Shown here one piece after another: positions 1-7,412 of a DNA stretch of 19,403 nt. The stretch is taken from positions 35,676 to 55,078 of the forward strand of contig DIVC01000061.1 of NCBI GenBank assembly GCA_002423905.1, read 5' to 3'. The translations under genes were made by a program, and so were the position numbers. Source of the DNA: Idiomarina sp. UBA6142 (lineage in GTDB: Bacteria > Pseudomonadota > Gammaproteobacteria > Enterobacterales > Alteromonadaceae). The notes below the pieces were generated by a model. It was given only the letters and a program-made list of their open reading frames with translations. It was not told the origin of the DNA and did no database searches. Each line of letters opens with the position of its first letter. Position 1 is the first letter of the stretch.

Positions 1-588
1 ATGGGTACACCTGCTAGTCAAGCGGGCGAGTACATTCGCTTGCTGATGCTGGTCAACGATGTGTCGCTGCGCGGTTTGATCCCCAATGAATTGGCGAAAG
101 GCTTCGGTTTCTTTCAATCTAAACCATCGTCAGCCTTTTCACCGGTCGCGGTGACTCCCGATGAACTGGGAAGCGCGTGGCAGGATTTTAAAGTGCACTT
201 ACCGTTGCTGAGCGAATTAAACGGCCAATTATTTGGTAAGCCAAATGCTGGTGTGGATATGACCTTTAACTTTGCGCAACTGGTTGCCCATGCAGCAAAA
301 ACGCGCCATTTAAGTGCTGGTGCGATTATCGGTTCAGGCACGGTATCCAACAAACAGGGTACTGGTCATGGCAGCGCAATTAGCGAAGGTGGTCTAGGCT
401 ATAGTTGTATCGCTGAGGTGCGGATGATTGAGACCATTCGTGACGGTAAGCCGAGTACTGGCTTTATGCAGTTTGGTGATAGCATCAAAATTGACATGCT
501 TGACGCCCAAGGCGCCAGTATTTTTGGCAGTATTGAGCAACAGGTGGTGGCCTACACTGAGCCACAAACCGAATCATATGCTGAGTAA
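1..588 (+). CDS. Fumarylacetoacetate hydrolase family protein, 3' part
   Basis: This is the C-terminal 195 residues of a fumarylacetoacetase-type hydrolase, which splits fumarylacetoacetate into fumarate and acetoacetate at the end of tyrosine/homogentisate breakdown. Family features seen are the NDVSLR segment (residues 19-24), the FGFFQSKPSSAFSP stretch (36-49), NAGVDMTFNF (82-91) and GSGTVSNKQGTGHGS (111-125). Bacterial members of this type are about 330 residues, so the reading frame is open at the left edge and the ATG at base 1 is almost certainly an internal methionine (a VPMGTPASQ-like context), not the start. The downstream neighbour, 31 bases away, is maleylacetoacetate isomerase, the preceding enzyme of the same pathway; this fixes the pathway better than the fold alone, since the FAH superfamily has other substrates. 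The family call is sure, the exact substrate likely. Confidence 0.88.
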   Translation: MGTPASQAGEYIRLLMLVNDVSLRGLIPNELAKGFGFFQSKPSSAFSPVAVTPDELGSAWQDFKVHLPLLSELNGQLFGKPNAGVDMTFNFAQLVAHAAKTRHLSAGAIIGSGTVSNKQGTGHGSAISEGGLGYSCIAEVRMIETIRDGKPSTGFMQFGDSIKIDMLDAQGASIFGSIEQQVVAYTEPQTESYAE

Positions 589-619
589 TTAGCTTGCCAG
601 TTAGGGAGTGAGCACACTG

Positions 620-1261
620 ATGGAACTCTATGGGTATTGGCGTTCGAGTGCTAGTTATCGGGCGCGTATCGCGTTGAACTTTAAACGCCTCGATTACCAT
701 TATCTGCCGGTGCATTTGCTTCGTGATGGTGGCCAACAACATCAACAGGCCTACCGGCAACTGAACCCCAATGGTTTGGTGCCTACTTTGGTGGATGGCA
801 AAACGGTTATCCACCAATCGTTGGCGATCATGGAATATCTTGATGAAAAATATCCAGGACCAGCGTTACTGCCGGGTAAAGCTGCCGATCGAGCACAAAT
901 TCGTGCCATGTCACTTGATTTAGCGAGCGAGTTGCAACCGCTGATTAATTTGCGCGTACAACAGTATTTAACTGGTACCTTGAAGTTAGATGATGCGGTC
1001 AAGCAGGCGTGGTTAGCGCATTGGTTTGCTAAGGCCTTCGCCAGTTTTGAAGTGCAATTGATGGATCACAGTGGCGCGTATTGTTACGGCCAGCTGTTTT
1101 CGATGGCTGATGCTTGTCTGGTACCACAAGTTTACAGTGCTGAGCGCTTTGGTATTGATCTCAGCCCTTATCCGCGGTTAATGGCGATTTACCACAACTT
1201 GCTCACCCTGCCTTGGGTGGTTGCCGCGCAGCCAAGCAACCAGCCCGACGCCGAGAGCTAA
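620..1261 (+). CDS. maiA: Maleylacetoacetate isomerase (zeta-class GST)
   Basis: A 213-residue zeta-class glutathione transferase that isomerises maleylacetoacetate to fumarylacetoacetate with glutathione as cofactor in the cytoplasm. The N-terminal thioredoxin-like half opens with MELYGYWRSSASYRARIALN; the SSASYR motif (residues 9-14) is the zeta-class active-site serine motif (SSCxWR in eukaryotes). The NPNGLVPTLVDG cis-proline segment and a glutathione-binding QSLAIMEYLDE stretch follow, then an all-helical C-terminal half. A GTG at 608 is possible, but AGGGAG (603-608) would touch or overlap it; the same motif is 11 bases before ATG 620, and starting there gives the usual family N-terminus and length. 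It lies directly after the fumarylacetoacetase gene and before a terminator, so the two are probably the end of one catabolic operon. Confidence 0.92.
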   Translation: MELYGYWRSSASYRARIALNFKRLDYHYLPVHLLRDGGQQHQQAYRQLNPNGLVPTLVDGKTVIHQSLAIMEYLDEKYPGPALLPGKAADRAQIRAMSLDLASELQPLINLRVQQYLTGTLKLDDAVKQAWLAHWFAKAFASFEVQLMDHSGAYCYGQLFSMADACLVPQVYSAERFGIDLSPYPRLMAIYHNLLTLPWVVAAQPSNQPDAES

Positions 1262-1293
1262 CCGCAATTTGTGCCATCTTCATCGCAATCATG

Positions 1294-1325
1294 AAAAGCC
1301 CGACTCGAATTGTGTCGGGCTTTTT
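1294..1325 (+). terminator. Rho-independent terminator after maiA
   Basis: A perfect 7-bp GC-rich stem, GCCCGAC (1298-1304) with GTCGGGC (1314-1320), is flanked by AAAA on the left and TTTTT on the right and has a 9-base loop. The T-tract faces the plus strand, so it closes the fah-maiA transcript 33 bases after the maiA stop. Confidence 0.9.
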
Positions 1326-1363
1326 GTTTTAATGCGGTAACGCTTAATTAGAGGAAAATCAGA

Positions 1364-3832
1364 ATGAAAAGCAAACTCGCGTTAGCTATTGCCGCAGCCT
1401 TGTTCGCAAGTGCCTGTGTCAGTCCCCAAGAAACGTCAGCAACCACTAGCACTGCCATGCAGCGCGCCGAAACCGTGCAACTGGCGGCTAATTCACAGGC
1501 CGTTGCAGGTACAGAACTGACCATGGAAAAAATCATGGCGGACCAAGATTGGCTCGGTCGGTCACCCGAAAATGCCTATTGGATGGCCTCAGGTGATGGC
1601 GTGTTGTATCAGCAAAAACGCGCCGGCAGCTTGCTCCGCGATTGGTATCACTTACCGTTCAATGGTGAAGCTGCGCATCAAGTGCCACTCGATCGCTTAC
1701 ATAACTATGCCTATGACGATGGCATCTATAACAGAGATCGCAGTTTGCTGGCCTATACCTTTGAGGGCAATATCTTTGTTCGTGATTTAGCAGCGGGGAA
1801 AGTTCAGCAGCTCACCCGTGACGAAGCGCGGCAAAGCCAATTAATGTTCTTAACGGACGGGCGTTTGGCCTATCGGCAGGGCAATGATTTTTTTGCCATC
1901 GACCCACGCTCAGGGCTAACCACGCAAGTGGCTAGTTTAGTCACTCGCGATGCGCCTCAAGCCAACCCACCGGCGAAAGACTTTATTGCCCGTGAACAAA
2001 TTGAACTGATTGAATTTATCCAAACAGAGCGCCGTGACCGGGCCGAGCGCTTTGAACAGCAGCAGTTACTCGCGCAAAGTAATAGTAGTTTAGCTCCGCA
2101 GCCTTTCTATTTGGGTAACAATAAGCAAATTGTTGCGGCCAGTTTGTCACCTGCCGGTGATAAGTTGTTGGTGGCCACCACCAGCCCGCAAAGCTGGCGC
2201 GGCGAAGGCGATATCATGCCGGATTATGTGGCTGAGGATGGCCGCGTTAAAGCGCGTGATGTGCGCCGCCGTGTTGCTGACGCCAAACCGGTTGAACATA
2301 CAGTGATGGCGTTGGATCTCACCGACGGCACGCAGACAACCTACACTTATAATAGCTTACCAGGCTATGACGATGATGCGTTAGCTGCGGTAAAGGCGGA
2401 AAACTATCAGGCGCAAGGTAAAACCTACATCAGCGAGAAAAAACCACGACCGATTACCTTAATTAATGGCGGTGCCTTTCGTTGGGCCGATGATGGTCAA
2501 CATGCGGTCGTAATGTTGGAAGCGTGGGATAACAAAGATCGTTGGATCGCCAGTTTTGACTTTGCTGGCAAACAGCTACAAAGCCAACACCGATTAACTG
2601 ACGAAGCGTGGATAAACTATGCTCACAATGAATTCGGCTTTTTACCGAATAGTACGACCTTGTGGTACAAGTCTGAGCAAGATGGTTATGCCCATTTGTA
2701 CGTGAAGCCGCTGAATGGCAAAGAACGCCAATTAACACGTGGAAAATACGTGGCCGAAGATCCACAAGTGAGCCGCGATGGTTCATATATTTACTTTAGT
2801 GGTAACCAACCGCATCCGGGTAATTATGAAATTTTCCGCGTCGCTACCGCGACCGGTGAATTAGAGCAACTGACTGAGTTGGGCGGTATTAACAACTATC
2901 AATTGAGCCCTAACGAAGATCAGCTGTTGATCACGCATTCCAATGCGCTCACGCCACCTGAACTATATCGCCAAGCCATCGCTGCGGGTAACACGGCGGA
3001 ACGCTTAACTCACACTGTGAGCGACGAGTATCTCGCAGTAGATTGGGCGGCACCACAGATTGTGCCTATCGCCTCGAGTCATGTGGCCGAGCCAATTTAC
3101 ACCCGAGTGTATTACCCGGCTGATTACGATGCCAATCGGGCAGAGAAATATCCGGCCGTGGTGTTTACCCACGGCGCGGGCTACTTGCAAAATGCTCATG
3201 GCGGTTGGTCGAACTACCAACGTGAGTTTATGTTCCATAGTTTACTCACCGACCATGGCTATGTGGTGCTAGACCTCGACTATCGCGGTTCAAAGGGCTA
3301 TGGCCGTGACTGGCGAACGGCAGTATACCGGCAAATGGGCACGCCAGAAGTTGAGGATTTGATTGATGTGGTGAAATGGGCTGGTGAGAACGCTCATGTT
3401 GACACCAACCGTATGGGGACCTATGGAGGCTCTTACGGTGGCTTTTTGACCTTCATGGCATTATTTAAAGAGCCGGGCTTATTCAAAGCAGGTGCAGCTT
3501 TGCGGCCGGTCAGTGACTGGGCCCATTACAACACCGGCTATACCTCAAATATTTTGAATTTACCCGATGACGATCCCATTGCTTATCGTCGTAGTTCGCC
3601 GATTTACTTCACTGAAGGCCTACGCGATCAGTTACTGATCCTCGCGCCGATGGTCGATGACAACGTGTTCTTCCAAGACAGCGTGCGTGTGGTACAGCGC
3701 TTGATTGAACATGAAAATATCAACTTTGAAACCGCTATCTATCCGGTCGAACCACATGGTTTCCGCCAGCCGTCGAGTTGGTTGGATGAGTATCGGCGTA
3801 TTTTTAAACTGTTTGAAGAGAACTTGAAATAG
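1364..3832 (+). CDS. S9 family (DPP IV-like) serine peptidase, predicted lipoprotein
   Basis: An 822-residue prolyl-oligopeptidase-clan enzyme that probably removes dipeptides from peptides in the envelope. The N-terminus (MKSKLALAIAAALFASAC) is a signal sequence ending in a lipobox-like ASA-C, with Cys18 as the likely lipidation site; the next residues VSPQE lack the Asp that would keep a lipoprotein in the inner membrane. Residues of about 60-560 form the beta-propeller (DPP IV N-terminal type). The C-terminal alpha/beta-hydrolase part has the full triad: Ser690 in GGSYGG, Asp765 in VDDNV and His798 in PHGF. The segment before the acid residue reads LAPMVDDN where relatives often have HGxxDDN. 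GAGGA (about 1350-1355) lies 8 bases before the ATG. It stands alone, between a terminator and tail-to-tail rne. Exact specificity (Xaa-Pro or broader) cannot be read off. Confidence 0.9.
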   Translation: MKSKLALAIAAALFASACVSPQETSATTSTAMQRAETVQLAANSQAVAGTELTMEKIMADQDWLGRSPENAYWMASGDGVLYQQKRAGSLLRDWYHLPFNGEAAHQVPLDRLHNYAYDDGIYNRDRSLLAYTFEGNIFVRDLAAGKVQQLTRDEARQSQLMFLTDGRLAYRQGNDFFAIDPRSGLTTQVASLVTRDAPQANPPAKDFIAREQIELIEFIQTERRDRAERFEQQQLLAQSNSSLAPQPFYLGNNKQIVAASLSPAGDKLLVATTSPQSWRGEGDIMPDYVAEDGRVKARDVRRRVADAKPVEHTVMALDLTDGTQTTYTYNSLPGYDDDALAAVKAENYQAQGKTYISEKKPRPITLINGGAFRWADDGQHAVVMLEAWDNKDRWIASFDFAGKQLQSQHRLTDEAWINYAHNEFGFLPNSTTLWYKSEQDGYAHLYVKPLNGKERQLTRGKYVAEDPQVSRDGSYIYFSGNQPHPGNYEIFRVATATGELEQLTELGGINNYQLSPNEDQLLITHSNALTPPELYRQAIAAGNTAERLTHTVSDEYLAVDWAAPQIVPIASSHVAEPIYTRVYYPADYDANRAEKYPAVVFTHGAGYLQNAHGGWSNYQREFMFHSLLTDHGYVVLDLDYRGSKGYGRDWRTAVYRQMGTPEVEDLIDVVKWAGENAHVDTNRMGTYGGSYGGFLTFMALFKEPGLFKAGAALRPVSDWAHYNTGYTSNILNLPDDDPIAYRRSSPIYFTEGLRDQLLILAPMVDDNVFFQDSVRVVQRLIEHENINFETAIYPVEPHGFRQPSSWLDEYRRIFKLFEENLK

Positions 3833-3846
3833 CCGTATGCAGGCAT

Positions 3847-3876
3847 AAAAAAAACCGGGGCTTACCCCGGTTTTTT
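3847..3876. terminator. Bidirectional terminator between the S9 peptidase and rne
   Basis: A stem CCGGGG (3855-3860) / CCCCGG (3865-3870) with a CTTA loop is bordered by eight A on the left and six T on the right. It therefore gives a T-tract on both strands and can end both the peptidase transcript (stop at 3832) and the rne transcript (stop at 3902 on the minus strand). The A/T flanks can extend the stem to about 12 bp. Confidence 0.93.
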
Positions 3877-3901
3877 ATGGCTGACTGGTAGCGCTAATTA
3901 A

Positions 3902-6901
3902 CTACTGAGTCTTGGTCATTGCCGCTGTCGCTATCGACTTGGCTTCGCTCAGACTCGCCGTTACCTCTGCTTTGGCAAAGCTTGGACGTTGATCATCATT
4001 GGCTATTGCGAGCGGGCTAAATTGGCCCTCACGTACTGGTGCTGAAGCTTTGGCCATGGCCGCAGAGACAATCTTTTTAGCGGGTGCTGGCGTTGCTTCG
4101 CTTACTGCTTTCGCTGGTGCTTTAGGTTTTGCCTTCGCCTTCGCTGCGGTTTTCAGCTCAGCAGTTACCGCTGCCTTATCCGCACTGACTTTAGCAGCTG
4201 GTGTAGCTGCTGTGGCCTGAATGGCTGCGTCGGTTTCAGCTGGAACTGCATCAGCATTGGTATCTGCTGGTGCTGATTCGACTCGTGTGACGACTGGCTC
4301 GGTGACAGCTGCGGTTGGCGCTGATTCAACAGCATCGGCCGCGGCGGCAACACTTTCACTAGCGGTTTCAGCGTCAACCATAGCGGTATCATCAGCAAGA
4401 GCGTCTTGTTGTTCGGCTTTACGGCGTTGACCGGCCGCACGCTGATGGCGAGGCGAACGGCGGCTACGACCACGCGTAGGTTGCGGTTCTTCAACGTCGT
4501 TGACCGCGGTGTTACTGACATCAGTATTACTGACATCAGTGTCGTCACCGTCTAGCACACTGGCCGTTGTAGCGTTGTCAGTGCCAGCTGAATCAGCTGA
4601 CATGGCCGTTGGCTCAGCGGTTTCAGTCAGTGCAGCAGGAACTTCAGTCGCCTCAGTGACGGCAACAGTGCTGGCATTAACTTGATCCTCTACGCGACGT
4701 TCAGGAGTGACTTCAGGCGTAACTGCCACGACAGTTTCATCCTGAGTTACGACAGCTGTTGCGATAGTGCTATCAGCGGCTTCACCTGCCACTACGCGGA
4801 CTGACCGCTCAAGCTTGCGGCGCTGACGGCGCGGCTTGCTCACGCTAGGCGTGTCCTGCTCAGCCGATTGATTGGCAACTTCATCAGCCACCACGGTTGC
4901 GGTGGTTGTGTCAATGGCTGAGGCATCGCTGGCAGCGGCATTTTCATTGCGCTGTCGATTATTACGATTGCGGCCACGACGTCCACCCCGTTCGTTCCGA
5001 GCTGCTAGATTATCATCCGGACTTACTGGGGTGGTTGACTCAGTAACCGCGCTTACCGCCGTTTTATTGGCGCTGTCATCACGCTCGCGTGGACCGCGGT
5101 TAGCTCCACCACGACGCCGATTGTTACTGCGCTGATTGCGGCGTTGTTGCGGTCGATGTTGTGGTTCTTGCTCAGTTTTTTGGGCACTGCTGCTATCGCT
5201 ACTAAACAGGCTCCCAAACCAAGCAGCTAAGCGACCCAGCACACCAGGACCAGCGTTCTTGGCGGTTGCTTTATCCGCGGTAACGACATTGCTTGGGGCT
5301 GGTGCAGCGGGTGCTTGCAGATGTTTAATCGCAGGCTCATCCATGGCCACTTTTTCTTTATTCAAGGTAAATGTAATGGTCGCATCGTCAACTTTGTCGA
5401 GTAAGGTGAAGCTGTTGGCTTCTTCAACTTCATCGGAGCGCAAACGGCGCACATCAAAATGTGGCGTGTCTAAGTTTTGATTTGGAATAACCAAGACGGA
5501 CACTTTATGGCGTTGTTCAATATCGGTGATTGAACTACGTTTTTCGTTCAGTAAGTAAGTGCCGACACTGACCGGAACCTGGGCTTGAACTTGCAAGGTT
5601 TTGTCTTTCAGTGCTTCTTCTTCAATCAGCCGCAAAATAGACAATGCCAGTGACTCGACCGAGCGAATAGTGCCTTGGCCGCTGCACCGCGGGCAGACGT
5701 GGTTCGATGATTCGCCGAGGCTAGGACGCAGACGCTGGCGAGACATTTCGAGTAAGCCAAAGCGCGAAATACGTGCGACTTGAATGCGCGCACGATCTTG
5801 CTTGAGGCTGTCGCGCAAACGGTTTTCAACTTCACGTTGATGGCGCACGGGAGTCATATCGATAAAATCGATGACCACTAAGCCGCCAACATCGCGTAAA
5901 CGCAATTGACGAGCAATTTCTTCTGCGGCTTCTAAGTTGGTTTGAAACGCAGTTTCTTCGATATCGCCGCCTTTGGTAGCGCGCGAAGAGTTGATATCAA
6001 TCGAGGTCAATGCTTCAGTGGGGTCAATGACAATTGAGCCACCCGATGGCAGACGCACTTCACGTTGGAACGCCGATTCAATTTGACTTTCAATTTGATA
6101 GTGATTGAACAGCGGTACCGAGCCTTGATACAACTTTACGCGATTGACAAAATCAGGGCGAATGAGGCTGACATGCTGTTTTACTTGCTCAAAGACATCA
6201 TTGTTGTCAATCATCACTTCGCCAATATCGCGACGGAGATAGTCACGAATTGCGCGGAATACCACATTACTTTCTTGGTGAATTAAGAATGGAGCAGGGC
6301 GCTCGCCCGCTGCGGTTTCTATAGTGCGCCAGTGATGGACGAGTACGTTTAGATCCCACTCGAGCTCTTCCGGTGACTTGCCAACACCTGCAGTACGAAC
6401 AATTACACCCATGTCATCAGGGACATTGATGGAACCGAGGGCTTCTTTTAATTCGGTCCGTTCATCGCCTTCGATACGGCGTGAAATGCCACCAGCTTTC
6501 GGGTTGTTTGGCATCAGCACTAAATATGAACCAGCCAATGAGATAAAGGTTGTTAGTGCGGCGCCTTTTTGGCCACGTTCTTCTTTATCGATCTGAACAA
6601 TGACTTCTTGGCCTTCTTTAATGGCGTCACGAATATTCGGACGACCGGAAAATGAATAGCCAGTGGGGAAGTATTGTTTGGCGATTTCTTTGAGCGGGAG
6701 AAAACCGTGCCGTTCAGCGCCGTAATCAACAAAGGCAGCTTCCAGACTTGGTTCTACGCGGGTGATTTTGCCTTTGTAGATATTGGATTTCTTTTGTTCA
6801 TGGCCACGACTTTCAATATCGAGGTCATAAAGACGTTGACCGTCTACCAGCGCAACGCGCAATTCTTCTTGCTGCGTGGCATTAATTAACATTCTTTTCA
6901 T
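3902..6901 (-). CDS. rne: Ribonuclease E
   Basis: A 999-residue endoribonuclease, scaffold of the RNA degradosome, for mRNA turnover and rRNA/tRNA processing. I start at the ATG at 6901 ([22 protein letters not shown], as in E. coli) with AAGAG 8 bases upstream; an open frame extends 12 codons further but adds a non-family extension. The catalytic half (1 to about 515) has the S1 region, the DNase I-like metal aspartates Asp302 (SIDIN) and Asp345 (VIDFIDM), and the zinc-link CPRC (Cys403, Cys406). The C-terminal half is low-complexity but keeps an amphipathic membrane anchor (about 551-571, [14 protein letters not shown]), Arg-rich RNA-binding blocks (583-607, 635-651, about 688-703, about 808-830) and, near the end (952-983), a segment with DDQRPSFA like the PNPase-binding site of the E. 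coli enzyme. Long 5' leader suggests autoregulation. Confidence 0.98.
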   Translation of the reverse strand: MKRMLINATQQEELRVALVDGQRLYDLDIESRGHEQKKSNIYKGKITRVEPSLEAAFVDYGAERHGFLPLKEIAKQYFPTGYSFSGRPNIRDAIKEGQEVIVQIDKEERGQKGAALTTFISLAGSYLVLMPNNPKAGGISRRIEGDERTELKEALGSINVPDDMGVIVRTAGVGKSPEELEWDLNVLVHHWRTIETAAGERPAPFLIHQESNVVFRAIRDYLRRDIGEVMIDNNDVFEQVKQHVSLIRPDFVNRVKLYQGSVPLFNHYQIESQIESAFQREVRLPSGGSIVIDPTEALTSIDINSSRATKGGDIEETAFQTNLEAAEEIARQLRLRDVGGLVVIDFIDMTPVRHQREVENRLRDSLKQDRARIQVARISRFGLLEMSRQRLRPSLGESSNHVCPRCSGQGTIRSVESLALSILRLIEEEALKDKTLQVQAQVPVSVGTYLLNEKRSSITDIEQRHKVSVLVIPNQNLDTPHFDVRRLRSDEVEEANSFTLLDKVDDATITFTLNKEKVAMDEPAIKHLQAPAAPAPSNVVTADKATAKNAGPGVLGRLAAWFGSLFSSDSSSAQKTEQEPQHRPQQRRNQRSNNRRRGGANRGPRERDDSANKTAVSAVTESTTPVSPDDNLAARNERGGRRGRNRNNRQRNENAAASDASAIDTTTATVVADEVANQSAEQDTPSVSKPRRQRRKLERSVRVVAGEAADSTIATAVVTQDETVVAVTPEVTPERRVEDQVNASTVAVTEATEVPAALTETAEPTAMSADSAGTDNATTASVLDGDDTDVSNTDVSNTAVNDVEEPQPTRGRSRRSPRHQRAAGQRRKAEQQDALADDTAMVDAETASESVAAAADAVESAPTAAVTEPVVTRVESAPADTNADAVPAETDAAIQATAATPAAKVSADKAAVTAELKTAAKAKAKPKAPAKAVSEATPAPAKKIVSAAMAKASAPVREGQFSPLAIANDDQRPSFAKAEVTASLSEAKSIATAAMTKTQ
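4511..4540. repeat. 15-bp tandem duplication inside the rne tail
   Basis: Two adjacent 15-base units (4511-4525 and 4526-4540), TTACTGACATCAGT preceded by G in one copy and A in the other, differ at one base. In frame they encode a repeated TDVSN-type pentapeptide in the disordered C-terminal half of RNase E, so unit gain or loss would not shift the frame. Confidence 0.85.
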
Positions 6902-7190
6902 GGTTGTGACTCTTATGATGAAGCCACAACACAGCACGAGGGGCGAAACGCCGTCGCGATTTCGTGTTCAAATTGTTGAGTTGTCATGGCGCTATCTCAG
7001 CGGGGACTGACACCGCCCGTTACCTGTTAACGCGCGGCTTGCAATTGGTTACCAAGCCGAAATCTGCTGGTATATTCTCGTCGTGCTATGCCGTAGCATT
7101 AGCTTTTTGCTTAATAAGACTCGAGTGCGCATGCCAAGGTGCGGCTGAGATTATCTTAATGCGACCCACTCAAATCTTCTGAATTTTTAA
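6902..7190 (-). promoter_or_regulatory. Structured 5' leader of rne (candidate autoregulatory UTR)
   Basis: About 290 bases between the rne start and the candidate rne promoter carry no convincing gene. Read as RNA on the minus strand they can form hairpins: 7084-7098 (5 bp, TGCTA/TAGCA), 7035-7059 (7 bp, CGGCTTG/CAAGCCG, 11-base loop) and 7018-7032 (5 bp, CGTTA/TAACG). In E. coli, rne has a 361-base leader whose stem-loop hp2 is bound by RNase E to control its own mRNA; a leader of similar scale here is consistent with the same feedback. The stems are seen in the sequence; the function is inferred and no base-level match to hp2 is claimed. Confidence 0.45.
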
Positions 7191-7219
7191 ATAATATTTA
7201 TTTATCAACGTGTTGCCAC
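7191..7219 (-). promoter_or_regulatory. Candidate sigma-70 promoter for rne
   Basis: On the minus strand a -10 box TATTAT (7196-7191) lies 17 bases after a -35 box GTGGCA (7219-7214; 4 of 6 consensus bases). The spacer is AT-rich. Transcription would start near 7184 and give a leader of about 280 bases. A TTGATA sits inside the spacer and is not at a usable distance. Pattern-based call only. Confidence 0.4.
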
Positions 7220-7306
7220 GTACCGCTCACTGTTAACCGGTGCGGAATTTTTCCGGTGGTTGATTATCCCATGTTTTCGCTAGTTATGACAAGATAAGCT
7301 TTGTAG

Positions 7307-7335
7307 TTGTTCAACTTGTTACAATTAGCTACACT
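7307..7335 (+). promoter_or_regulatory. Candidate sigma-70 promoter for the unknown exported protein gene
   Basis: A -35-like TTGTTC (7307-7312) and a -10 TACACT (7330-7335) are separated by 17 bases and lie about 77 bases before the ATG at 7413. The same TACACTAA string appears before acpP. The rest of the divergent region (7220-7306) shows only a small 5-bp hairpin, CGGAA-TTT-TTCCG at 7243-7255, and no gene. Confidence 0.4.
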
Positions 7336-7412
7336 AATTTTACATCTGTTCACCCACAGAGTTTATACTCGTTCTAGCAACTCTTCGCTATCAAACCAAC
7401 TTGGAGCCCCTA

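Noticed and set aside
608..619. GTG start for maiA four codons upstream
   Set aside because: The purine-rich ribosome motif would abut or overlap that codon; ATG 620 gives the family N-terminus.
3999..5480. Several plus-strand open frames opposite the rne tail (for example 3999-4220, 4872-5135, 5136-5480)
   Set aside because: They are Ala/Ser/Arg-rich mirror images of the low-complexity RNase E tail, lack ribosome sites and have no family-like features.
6902..6937. Twelve-codon upstream extension of rne
   Set aside because: The [10 protein letters not shown] start matches the family exactly and has AAGAG at good spacing; the extension has neither.
6964..7182. A 72-codon plus-strand open frame in the rne-upstream region
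   Set aside because: No ribosome site or recognisable protein features; it overlaps the predicted rne leader, and its frame looks accidental.
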